DNA of 14,249 nt from Rhizobiaceae bacterium (GTDB lineage Bacteria > Pseudomonadota > Alphaproteobacteria > Rhizobiales > Rhizobiaceae), in the NCBI GenBank assembly GCA_016793565.1, contig JAEUMA010000324.1:1-14249 (forward strand). The letters are read 5' to 3'. The notes below the pieces were generated by a model. That model did no database searches. It was not told the DNA's origin and worked only from the letters and a program-made list of their open reading frames with translations. Below, in pieces: positions 1 through 6,358 of this stretch. Position numbers and translations under genes: made by a program. Numbering within the stretch: the stretch's first letter is position 1; the number at the start of each line of letters is the position of its first letter.

Positions 1-162
1 GTAGCGCTGGCCGCGAGAAAGCATGGTTTGCGCGTCGGGAAACAGCACCGTCGAGGCGTGCACCACAGGCGGGTTCACGAAACCGAAGAAGTCCAGTGGC
101 TCATTGCCGGCATGCGCCAGCTTCGTGTTGGCGCCCAGCGCCTTCCGGTCGATCCGTGCCAT
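1..162 (-). CDS. metC: Cystathionine beta-lyase (MetC), N-terminal part only
   Basis: A PLP-dependent Cys/Met-metabolism enzyme that cleaves cystathionine to homocysteine, pyruvate and ammonia in methionine synthesis; cytoplasmic. Only the first 54 residues are in the window, starting at an ATG (complement of 160-162) with a GGAG ribosome-binding site about 6 bases upstream. The frame stays open to the left edge. Seen directly: an N-terminus with NTKLAHAGNEP, then NPPVVHASTVLF, then a GQRY ending. This matches the conserved start of alphaproteobacterial cystathionine beta-lyases; the PLP lysine lies outside the window. The gene is divergent from aapJ, a neighbourhood I recall from several Rhizobiales. 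Cystathionine gamma-synthase or O-succinylhomoserine sulfhydrylase share the fold, but the NPPVVHAST wording favours MetC. Confidence 0.85.
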   Translation of the reverse strand, partial: MARIDRKALGANTKLAHAGNEPLDFFGFVNPPVVHASTVLFPDAQTMLSRGQRY

Positions 163-193
163 CTCGTCTCCGCCCGCCTGTCAGGAAGCGAAG

Positions 194-221
194 CGATAGA
201 ACGGTGCGCATGTGCGTGCAA
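194..221 (-). promoter_or_regulatory. Candidate metC promoter
   Basis: On the minus strand a TTGCAC box (complement of 216-221) is followed after 16 bases by CTATCG (complement of 194-199), roughly like the alphaproteobacterial housekeeping pattern CTTGAC / CTATAT. The metC start is about 30 bases further on. Match quality is modest and this is inference only. Confidence 0.27.
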
Positions 222-328
222 CTGCCACAGTCTCGCGCTCTGGCTGCCCGAGGCATGTTCATTCCCACCGGCGCTTGCCGAAGGAATGGGCATCGCCTCG
301 CGGCCGGGCTGCCGAAGAAATGCTGCCC

Positions 329-357
329 TTGACCTCACAGTAATAATCGCCTTCGAT
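329..357 (+). promoter_or_regulatory. Candidate aapJ promoter
   Basis: CTTGACC at 328-334 is a good alphaproteobacterial -35 box. Seventeen bases later TTCGAT (352-357) is only a weak -10. If used, the transcript would start near 364 and have a leader of about 130 bases containing all three hairpins between 377 and 468. Confidence 0.3.
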
Positions 358-376
358 GCAATGCGTGAGCCGAAGT

Positions 377-468
377 GCGGCGGGCACGCCGCCAGCGATA
401 CGCAGTTTCCGGAAGTGGGCCGGAGACCAAATGCGGGACTCGCATAAAAATGACCGGGCTAATGCCCG
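377..468 (+). promoter_or_regulatory. aapJ leader with three perfect short hairpins
   Basis: Three inverted repeats follow one another upstream of aapJ. GCGGCG (377-382) pairs with CGCCGC (387-392) around a 4-base loop. ATGCG (431-435) pairs with CGCAT (441-445) around 5 bases. CGGGC (455-459) pairs with GCCCG (464-468) around TAAT. They could be operator half-sites in DNA or RNA structure in the leader. The last ends 25 bases before the start codon. No known riboswitch class was recognised. Confidence 0.4.
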
Positions 469-493
469 TACAAGGGAAAAGGGTTTGTGGGTC

Positions 494-1522
494 ATGAAAA
501 CTTCTACGAAAGCTCTCCTCGGCGCGGCCGGCCTCAGCTTGGTTGCGACCATGGCTTCGGCCGCGACGCTGGACGACGTGAAGGCGAGGGGCGTGCTGAA
601 GTGCGCCGTCAACACAGGCCTTGCGGGTTTCGCTGCGCCGAACGACAAGGGCGAGTATACCGGTTTCGACGTCGACTATTGCCGCGCGGTCGCTGCGGCG
701 ATCTTCAACGACCCCAACAAAGTCGAGTATACGCCGACCACGGCCAAGGACCGCTTCGAGGTGCTGGCGAACGGCACGGTCGACCTTCTCGCCCGTAACA
801 CTACCTGGACGCTCAGCCGTGACACGACGCTGAAGCTCAATTTCGCCGGCATCAACTATTTCGACGGCCAGGGCTTCATGATCAACGCCAAGAAGATCCC
901 GGGTGTGAACTCGGCGCTCCAGCTTTCGGGCGCCGCGGTCTGCGTGCAGACGGGCACCACCACCGAACTGAACCTGGCTGACTTCTTCAAGGCCAACAAC
1001 CTGCAGTACAACCCGGTCGTGTTCGAGAAGCTCGAGGAGGTCAACGCGGCTTATGATTCCGGCCGATGCGATGTTTACACAACCGACCAGTCTGGCCTCT
1101 ACTCCATCCGCCTGACGCTGACCTCGCCCGACGATCATGTCGTCCTGCCCGAGATCATCTCCAAGGAACCGCTCGGCCCGGCCGTGCGCCATGGCGACGA
1201 CCAGTGGCTGGATATCGTGCGCTGGACCATGAACGCGCTGGTCATCGCCGAGGAACTGGGCATCACCCAGGCCAATGTCGAGGAAATGAAGGCCTCGACC
1301 AATCCCGAGATCAGGCGCGTGCTGGGCCAGGAGGCGAACTCCAAGTTCGGCGCAGACCTCGGCCTCTCGGAGGACTGGGTGGTCAACATCATCAAGGCGG
1401 TGGGCAATTACGGCGAGGTGTTCGAGCGCAACATCGGCTCGGGCAGCCCGCTGAAGATCGCGCGCGGTCTCAACGCCCTTTGGACCAAGGGCGGCCTGCA
1501 GTACGCTCCTCCGATCCGCTGA
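494..1522 (+). CDS. aapJ: General L-amino-acid ABC transporter, periplasmic binding protein AapJ
   Basis: Binds L-amino acids in the periplasm and delivers them to the AapQM permease; family 3 solute-binding protein with broad specificity. The ATG at 494 gives 342 residues, very close to the about 341 I recall for Rhizobium leguminosarum AapJ. The open frame extends upstream to 356, but only this start places a signal peptide at the N-terminus: Lys-containing n-region, hydrophobic core LLGAAGLSLVATM, and likely cleavage after ASA (residue 23). The mature protein begins with the family's VKARGVLKC segment; GFDVDYCRAVAAAIF (58-72) and the TTWTLSRD segment (103-110) are typical ligand-lobe motifs. 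Cysteines at 37, 63, 150 and 192 could form disulfides in the periplasm. The ribosome-binding site is mediocre (AAAAGGG about 10 bases upstream). It is the first gene of the operon, with a strong hairpin just after its stop. Confidence 0.96.
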   Translation: MKTSTKALLGAAGLSLVATMASAATLDDVKARGVLKCAVNTGLAGFAAPNDKGEYTGFDVDYCRAVAAAIFNDPNKVEYTPTTAKDRFEVLANGTVDLLARNTTWTLSRDTTLKLNFAGINYFDGQGFMINAKKIPGVNSALQLSGAAVCVQTGTTTELNLADFFKANNLQYNPVVFEKLEEVNAAYDSGRCDVYTTDQSGLYSIRLTLTSPDDHVVLPEIISKEPLGPAVRHGDDQWLDIVRWTMNALVIAEELGITQANVEEMKASTNPEIRRVLGQEANSKFGADLGLSEDWVVNIIKAVGNYGEVFERNIGSGSPLKIARGLNALWTKGGLQYAPPIR

Positions 1523-1536
1523 CGCATAGCGGCATA

Positions 1537-1574
1537 GGGTCGAAGGGCAAGATAAGGGGAATGCCCTTCGATCC
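1537..1574 (+). promoter_or_regulatory. Hairpin between aapJ and aapQ
   Basis: TCGAAGGGCA (1540-1549) is exactly complementary to TGCCCTTCGA (1562-1571) with a 12-base loop. A G.U and two G-C pairs extend it to 13 pairs (1537-1539 with 1572-1574). No T-run follows, so it is not a canonical intrinsic terminator. It lies 14 bases after the aapJ stop and 20 before the aapQ start, where a 3'-end-protecting hairpin would allow more binding protein than permease to be made. That role is known from other ABC operons and is inference here. Confidence 0.75.
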
Positions 1575-1594
1575 CCGGAAAAGGGGAGTGTGGC

Positions 1595-2785
1595 ATGGCA
1601 AGCGTGAATGCCATCGACAGCGACCGCGGTGATCGCGTTTCGCTGATTTACAATCCGGTTGCCCGCGCCATCTTCTTCCAGGCCGTCGTCTTCGTCGGCC
1701 TTCTGGCGCTGATCGTCTGGATCGTCCGCAACACCGTCGACAACCTCGAAAGGGCAGGCCGCAACATCTCGTTCGGCTTCCTGAACGAGCGTGCCGGTTT
1801 CGATATCGGGCAGAGCCTCGTCCCATATTCGTCTGACTCCACCTACATCGACGCCTTGATCGTCGGTCTGCTCAATACGCTGCTGATTGCCTTCGTCGGC
1901 ATCATCACGGCGACGATCGTCGGCTTCCTGATCGGTGTCGGGCGCCTGTCGCGAAACTGGCTGATCCGCAAGTTCTGCACGGTCTACGTCGAAGTCTTCC
2001 GCAACATCCCGCCACTCTTGGTGATTTTCTTTTGGTATCTCGGCGTTCTGGCGATCCTGCCGCAGCCGCGCGAGAGCCTGCATCTGCCGTTCGGCATGCT
2101 GCTCAGCAACCGCGGTCTGGCCGTCCCCAAGCCGGTCTGGGGGGAGGGAGCCTGGCTGGCGGGTGCGGCCCTGCTGCTGGCGATCGCCATGTGCGTGTTC
2201 GTCGCCCGACGCGCGCGTGCCAGGCAGATGGCGACGGGGCAGCGCTTCCCCGTCTTTTGGACCTGCATCGCCCTGCTCGTCGGCTTGCCGCTGCTCGCCC
2301 TTGTCGTGATGGGCTTTCCCGTGTCCTTCGACGTGCCGGTGCTAGGTGCCTTCCAGACCTCCGGGGGCATGGCGATCGGCCCCGAATTCCTGGCGCTCTA
2401 TTTGTCGCTGTCGCTTTATACCGCGTCCTTCATTGCCGAAATTGTTCGCGCCGGCATCCGCGGTGTAGGCAAAGGCCAGACGGAAGCCTCGTTCGCCTTG
2501 GGCTTGCGTCCCGGAGCAACGACGCGTCTTGTGGTGCTGCCGCAGGCGATGCGTATCATTGTTCCGCCGCTGACCAGCCAGTACCTGAACCTGACGAAGA
2601 ACTCATCGCTGGCGATCGCCGTCGGCTATCCGGATCTCGTGTCGGTTGGCGGCACCATCCTGAACAAGAGCGGCAACTCCATTCAGATCGTCGCCATCTG
2701 GATGGTGGTCTATCTGAGCATCAGCCTGGCAACCTCGCTGTTCATGAACTGGTTCAACACGCGCGTCGCGCTGGTCGAGCGCTGA
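1595..2785 (+). CDS. aapQ: General L-amino-acid ABC transporter, permease subunit AapQ
   Basis: One of the two inner-membrane subunits forming the translocation path of the AapJQMP importer. It has 396 residues (R. leguminosarum AapQ is about 400). A cytoplasmic N-terminus precedes a first helix near 24-45. Further helices lie about 86-116, 133-155, 185-204 and 220-240, with the rest after 262; the long stretch between residues 156 and 260 is typical of AapQ and longer than in HisQ-type permeases. The permease EAA loop is clear at 294-326: GQTEAS, then ALGLRPG, then VVLPQAMR, which contacts the ATPase AapP. The start at 1595 has a GGGGAG ribosome-binding site at 1583-1588. That site could be covered by the upstream TCCCC (1572-1576). 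aapM follows after 12 bases. Confidence 0.96.
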   Translation: MASVNAIDSDRGDRVSLIYNPVARAIFFQAVVFVGLLALIVWIVRNTVDNLERAGRNISFGFLNERAGFDIGQSLVPYSSDSTYIDALIVGLLNTLLIAFVGIITATIVGFLIGVGRLSRNWLIRKFCTVYVEVFRNIPPLLVIFFWYLGVLAILPQPRESLHLPFGMLLSNRGLAVPKPVWGEGAWLAGAALLLAIAMCVFVARRARARQMATGQRFPVFWTCIALLVGLPLLALVVMGFPVSFDVPVLGAFQTSGGMAIGPEFLALYLSLSLYTASFIAEIVRAGIRGVGKGQTEASFALGLRPGATTRLVVLPQAMRIIVPPLTSQYLNLTKNSSLAIAVGYPDLVSVGGTILNKSGNSIQIVAIWMVVYLSISLATSLFMNWFNTRVALVER

Positions 2786-2797
2786 GGGAGGCCGCAG

Positions 2798-3955
2798 ATG
2801 TCCGTGGCCGATGTTGTGTTTGTCCGCCAGAGCATGGAGCAGCCGGCCGCTCCGCCGTCTTCGCAGCGTGGCCTTGTGCACTGGGCACGCACCAATTTGT
2901 TCGCGACGCCGACCGACAGCCTGCTGACGCTGGTCGGTATCGTCGCGATCATCTATTTCCTGCCCGGCCTGCTCGACTGGCTGTTCTTCAGTGCGCAGTG
3001 GACGGGCACCGACCGCAGCTATTGCGCGACGGTCGCCCAGGGCGGCATGCAGCCGGACGGCTGGAGCGGAGCGTGCTGGGCGTTCGTGCGGGCGAAATTC
3101 CCCCAATTCATGTTCAACACCTACCCCGAGGACGAACGCTGGCGGGTGATGCTGGCGGGCGCTCTGCTGGTGGTCCTGCTGATCCCGTTCCTGATCCCGC
3201 GGGCGCCCTACAAGACCCTCAATGCGCTGCTCCTGTTCGTCGCGCTTCCGATCGTTGGCTACGTTCTGCTGGTCGGCGGCTGGTTCGGCCTGCGCTACGT
3301 CCCCACGCGTGAGTGGGGCGGCTTCATGGTCACCATCATCCTGTCCTACGTCGGCATAGTGGTGTCGCTGCCGCTCGGCGTGATCCTGGCGCTGGGCCGA
3401 CGGTCGCAACTGCCCGTCGTGAAGATGCTGTGCGTCATCTTCATCGAGATGGTGCGCGGCGTTCCGTTGATCACCGTCCTGTTCATGGCGACCAAGATGC
3501 TGCCGCTCTTTATGCCCAACGGCATGAAGATCGACGACTTTCTCTGCGTCCTGATCGGCGTTTCGTTGTTCGCTTCCGCCTACATGGCCGAGGTCATCCG
3601 CGGCGGGCTGCAGGCAATGCCGAAGGGCCAGTACGAGGGTGCGGATTCGCTCGGCCTAACCTACTGGCAGAAGATACGGCTGATCATCCTGCCGCAGGCG
3701 CTGAAGCTCGTGATCCCGGGGATCGTCAACACGTTCATCGGCCTCTTCAAGGACACCAGCCTGGTCTATATCGTCAACATGTTCGACCTTCTGGGCGCCA
3801 TTCGACGCAACTTCACCGACCCGAACTGGATGACGCCGCAGACGCCGATGACGGGCCTGGTCTTCGCCGGCTTCGTGTTCTGGATTTTCTGCTTCGGCAT
3901 GTCGCGCTATTCGATCTACATGGAACGCCGGCTCGATACCGGTCACAAGCGTTAG
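2798..3955 (+). CDS. aapM: General L-amino-acid ABC transporter, permease subunit AapM
   Basis: Partner of AapQ in the membrane channel of the amino-acid importer. It has 385 residues, matching the about 384 recalled for rhizobial AapM. After a polar N-terminal tail (1-40) there are helices near 42-64, 118-133, 141-161, 175-199, 213-236, 247-268 and 352-370. A periplasmic-looking segment at 68-112 contains Cys76 and Cys93. The EAA loop lies at 277-310 (GQYEGADSLGL, then IILPQALK), followed by the FKDTSLVYIV segment typical of polar amino-acid permeases. A strong GGGAGG ribosome-binding site (2786-2791) begins immediately after the aapQ stop codon, suggesting translational coupling. aapP begins 21 bases after its stop. 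Confidence 0.96.
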   Translation: MSVADVVFVRQSMEQPAAPPSSQRGLVHWARTNLFATPTDSLLTLVGIVAIIYFLPGLLDWLFFSAQWTGTDRSYCATVAQGGMQPDGWSGACWAFVRAKFPQFMFNTYPEDERWRVMLAGALLVVLLIPFLIPRAPYKTLNALLLFVALPIVGYVLLVGGWFGLRYVPTREWGGFMVTIILSYVGIVVSLPLGVILALGRRSQLPVVKMLCVIFIEMVRGVPLITVLFMATKMLPLFMPNGMKIDDFLCVLIGVSLFASAYMAEVIRGGLQAMPKGQYEGADSLGLTYWQKIRLIILPQALKLVIPGIVNTFIGLFKDTSLVYIVNMFDLLGAIRRNFTDPNWMTPQTPMTGLVFAGFVFWIFCFGMSRYSIYMERRLDTGHKR

Positions 3956-3976
3956 AAATGATCAGGGGAAGATGGG

Positions 3977-4780
3977 ATGGCAACCGAAAACGCCGTAAGC
4001 GCTGAAGAGATCCGCGTCGACGAAGGCAAGATGCATATCTCGGCCACGGACGTGGCGGTGGACATCGTCGGCATGCACAAATGGTACGGCGATTTCCACG
4101 TTCTGCGCGACATCAACCTGCGCGTGATGCGTGGTGAGCGTATCGTCATCTGCGGTCCGTCTGGTTCTGGCAAGTCGACCATGATCCGCTGCATCAACCG
4201 CCTGGAGGAGCACCAGAAGGGCAAGATCATCGTCGACGGCAAGGAACTGACGAACGATCTCAAGAAGATCGACGAGGTTCGGCGCGAGGTCGGCATGGTG
4301 TTCCAGCACTTCAACCTGTTCCCGCACCTGACCATCCTGGAGAACTGCACGCTGGCGCCGATCTGGGTGCGCAAGATGCCCAAGAAGCAGGCCGACGAAG
4401 TGGCCATGCACTTTCTGCGCCGGGTCAAGATCCCGGAGCAGGCGAACAAATATCCCGGCCAGCTTTCGGGCGGCCAGCAGCAGCGCGTGGCGATCGCGCG
4501 CTCGCTGTGCATGAACCCGCGCATCATGCTGTTCGACGAGCCGACCTCTGCGCTCGATCCGGAGATGATCAAGGAAGTGCTCGAGACGATGGTCGGCCTG
4601 GCGGAGGAGGGAATGACCATGCTGTGCGTGACGCACGAGATGGGGTTTGCCCGCAAGGTGGCGAACCGGGTGATCTTCATGGACGCCGGCCAGATCGTCG
4701 AGCAGAACACGCCGGCCGAGTTCTTCGACAATCCCCAGCACGATCGTACCAAGCTGTTCCTCAGCCAGATCCTGCACTGA
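3977..4780 (+). CDS. aapP: General L-amino-acid ABC transporter, ATP-binding protein AapP
   Basis: Cytoplasmic ATPase that powers AapQM. It has 267 residues with every ABC motif intact: Walker A GPSGSGKST (60-68), Q-loop Gln110 in MVFQHFNLFPHL, signature LSGGQ (163-167), Walker B IMLFDEP with Asp187 and Glu188, D-loop SALD (191-194) and switch His220 (VTHE). From about residue 35 on it is nearly identical to the R. leguminosarum AapP I remember. The N-terminus seems about 10 residues longer, with an acidic segment AEEIRVDEGK. The ATG at 3977 is chosen because AGGGGA (3964-3969) sits 7 bases upstream; Met19 is a possible internal start. It is the last gene of the operon. Its 3' end overlaps the convergent monooxygenase gene by 20 bases, and only a 5-bp GC hairpin without a T-run (4791-4804) follows the stop. 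Confidence 0.96.
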   Translation: MATENAVSAEEIRVDEGKMHISATDVAVDIVGMHKWYGDFHVLRDINLRVMRGERIVICGPSGSGKSTMIRCINRLEEHQKGKIIVDGKELTNDLKKIDEVRREVGMVFQHFNLFPHLTILENCTLAPIWVRKMPKKQADEVAMHFLRRVKIPEQANKYPGQLSGGQQQRVAIARSLCMNPRIMLFDEPTSALDPEMIKEVLETMVGLAEEGMTMLCVTHEMGFARKVANRVIFMDAGQIVEQNTPAEFFDNPQHDRTKLFLSQILH

Positions 4781-5993
4781 CCTTGCCGGCGGCGGGCGGC
4801 CGCCAACCATAGAGCCAGTCGAGGTCGGCGGCCAGGCTCTCCGGCGGGCGCAGCCGCAGCAGAAGGTCCCGGGCCAGAGCGACGGGGCCGAGCGCGCTCC
4901 ACGCCAAATGATTGAGTGCGCCCCGGCGAGCCACGCGAGCGACCCGCTCGCGCCGCGCGGCCTGCCAAGCCACGATCCGACCGCTGCTTGCCGGGCGATC
5001 GCCGAGCGCGTCGGCCAGCGTCTCGGCGTCCTCGATGGCCATGGCCGCGCCTTGCGCCGCAAACGGCGTCATGGCGTGAGCCGCGTCGCCGACCAGCACC
5101 AGCCCGCCAGGGTCGAACCAGCGCTTCAGCGAGATGACGGTGTACATCGGGTAGCTGGTCCACGCTATGCCGGGCTCTGCGAGCGCCGCCAGCCGCTCGT
5201 CCGATCGCTGCAGGCAGTACTGCAGCGGTGCCGGATCGCGCGTTCCCGACCAGCCGGCGCTGTCGTCGGTTCCCGCCGTGAACGCAACGAGATTGACTTC
5301 CTGCCCTCCGCCCATCGGGTAGGCGACCAAATGAAACGCGCTGTCCAGTACAGCGACCACGTCTTGCGCCCGTCCGGACGGTGCCAGGGCCCGCAGCGCA
5401 CGATGGCCGGCGTTGAGTGTAACCCGCCAGGCAATCCTGCCGGCGAAGCGGCATTCGGAGGCCGGATCGACTTGGCGGCGCAGCCCGGACCAGACGCCGT
5501 CCGCGGCGATGATCATGCGCGCCCGCATGCTGGCGGGCCCTTCGATGCCGGTGATCTCGGCGGACGGGCCGGCCGATCCGCATGCCGCGCCTTCGACCTT
5601 GGCGGACATGACAAGGCTGATCTTGGGTTCGGCGCGGACGCATTCGAGAAGCGCGGCCTGCAGGTCGGCGCGATGGGCTGTGAGGTAGGGCGCGCCCCAG
5701 CGCTGCTCCGCCCATGAGCCGAGCGGAACGTGCGCAATCTCTCCGAGATCGGAAGCGCGCATGAGGCGGACGCGACGCGGCTGCACGGCTGCCTCGCCGA
5801 GCGCGTCCGTGACGCCGTAGGCGCGCAGGATGCTCGTGGCGTTGGGCGAAAGCTGCAGGCCCGCGCCGATCTCACTGAGTTGGTGAGCACGCTCCAGCAC
5901 AACGACCGGAATTCCGCGCGCGGCGAGCGCAAGGGCCGCCGTCAGTCCTGCTATGCCTGCTCCGGCGACGAGGATCGGCAGGTCCGCGTCCAT
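4761..5993 (-). CDS. FAD-dependent aromatic-ring monooxygenase (salicylate-hydroxylase type)
   Basis: Group A flavoprotein monooxygenase, 410 residues, the usual length for salicylate 1-hydroxylase or 6-hydroxynicotinate 3-monooxygenase relatives. Seen directly: N-terminal Rossmann motif GAGIAG (11-16) ending at Glu34 of VVLER; LQLSPNA (47-53); HRADLQ with Arg108; the DG motif IIAADGVWSGLR (161-171, Asp165-Gly166); and the GD motif LVLVGDAAHAMTPFAAQG (298-315, Asp302). All FAD/NAD(P)H-binding signatures are intact, so it should hydroxylate an aromatic or quinone-like substrate with NAD(P)H and oxygen. The substrate cannot be told from sequence. It starts 28 bases after the CHCC zinc-protein gene on the same strand and is probably co-transcribed with it. 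Its own ribosome-binding site is weak (GAGCGG). A UbiH-type ubiquinone hydroxylase is possible but less like what is seen. Confidence 0.85.
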   Translation of the reverse strand: MDADLPILVAGAGIAGLTAALALAARGIPVVVLERAHQLSEIGAGLQLSPNATSILRAYGVTDALGEAAVQPRRVRLMRASDLGEIAHVPLGSWAEQRWGAPYLTAHRADLQAALLECVRAEPKISLVMSAKVEGAACGSAGPSAEITGIEGPASMRARMIIAADGVWSGLRRQVDPASECRFAGRIAWRVTLNAGHRALRALAPSGRAQDVVAVLDSAFHLVAYPMGGGQEVNLVAFTAGTDDSAGWSGTRDPAPLQYCLQRSDERLAALAEPGIAWTSYPMYTVISLKRWFDPGGLVLVGDAAHAMTPFAAQGAAMAIEDAETLADALGDRPASSGRIVAWQAARRERVARVARRGALNHLAWSALGPVALARDLLLRLRPPESLAADLDWLYGWRPPAAGKVSAGSG

Positions 5994-6021
5994 GCGGCCG
6001 CTCGGCGGGGCTGGCGCGGGC

Positions 6022-6267
6022 TCAGGCAGCCTGGCCGACGTAGAGGCAGCCCGGGGGAACGGTCTCGGACGCCTTCAGCCCATGGTCGTAGACATAGAGG
6101 GTCGAGCAATATGGGCAGACCTTTTCTGCGTCGTCGCCCATGTCGAGATAGACATGGGGATGGTCGTAGGGCGGATTGGCGCCCATGCACATGAATTCCT
6201 TGACGCCGACGTGAATCTTGCGATGGCCGGCATCGTTCTGGAAATAGGGTATCGCGCCGCCGGCCAT
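6022..6267 (-). CDS. CHCC zinc-finger protein, NDUFS6-like complex I subunit homologue
   Basis: Small protein of 81 residues. Its zinc ligands are Cys27, His36 (or His38), Cys51 and Cys54, in FMCMG, then DHPHVYLDMG, then CPYC. This spacing and the HPxVY...CxYC wording match the zf-CHCC family and the C-terminal domain of mitochondrial NDUFS6, an accessory complex I subunit. Homologues of NDUFS6 are known in alphaproteobacterial complex I (Paracoccus). The role in NADH dehydrogenase assembly or stability is therefore a family-based inference. The start at 6267 follows a GGAG site 8 bases upstream, and residue 1 begins the conserved MAGGAIPYFQND stretch; the frame is open further upstream, but that part overlaps ppk and looks non-coding. 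The Shine-Dalgarno bases lie in the 3' arm of a 12-bp hairpin (6275-6309). It is followed at 28 bases by the flavin monooxygenase. Confidence 0.85.
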   Translation of the reverse strand: MAGGAIPYFQNDAGHRKIHVGVKEFMCMGANPPYDHPHVYLDMGDDAEKVCPYCSTLYVYDHGLKASETVPPGCLYVGQAA

Positions 6268-6274
6268 GCTCGTT

Positions 6275-6309
6275 CTCCAAACCGGGTAGATGGGTTCCCG
6301 CGTTTGGAG
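6275..6309 (-). promoter_or_regulatory. Hairpin covering the zinc-protein ribosome-binding site
   Basis: CTCCAAAC (6275-6282) is exactly complementary to GTTTGGAG (6302-6309). Inside it, CGGG (6283-6286) pairs with CCCG (6297-6300), leaving one bulged base (6301) and a 10-base loop, so 12 pairs in all. In the leftward transcript the GGAG Shine-Dalgarno of the CHCC protein is the end of the 3' arm. It could instead act in DNA as an operator between the two divergent genes. Confidence 0.6.
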
Positions 6310-6358
6310 CATATCGCAGCCGTTTGCAACAATCACGAAATCAAGTTGTCGCAGAAGC

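Larger units (their letters stand above)
163..493. other. Divergent metC/aapJ intergenic region
   Basis: No coding frame here looks real; open frames crossing it are extensions or shadows of the flanking genes. It holds weak promoter-like sequences in both directions and, nearer aapJ, three short perfect inverted repeats, each listed separately. I looked for a sigma-54 element (TGGCAC-N5-TTGC), because amino-acid transport can be nitrogen-regulated, and found no acceptable match. Confidence 0.7.

Noticed and set aside
163..493. Possible sigma-54 (NtrC-dependent) promoter for aapJ
   Set aside because: Segments with GG...TTGC look vaguely similar, but none has both the TGGC and TTGC halves at the required spacing.
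335..2083. 582-codon open frame antisense to aapJ and aapQ
   Set aside because: It is a shadow frame in GC-rich DNA: Asp/Arg/Val-rich low-quality composition, no recognisable domain, and opposite two clearly identified genes.
4791..4804. GC-rich hairpin after aapP as an intrinsic terminator
   Set aside because: Only five pairs, no T-run, and it lies within monooxygenase coding sequence; GC-rich coding DNA gives such repeats often.
3952..5715. 587-codon leftward open frame across aapP and the monooxygenase
   Set aside because: It runs antisense to aapP and in another frame of the monooxygenase gene; its Arg/Gly/Ala-rich translation has no domain signature.
6310..6358. Possible Pho box upstream of ppk
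   Set aside because: No paired TGTCA-type repeats with the right spacing; only a lone TTGTCG is present.
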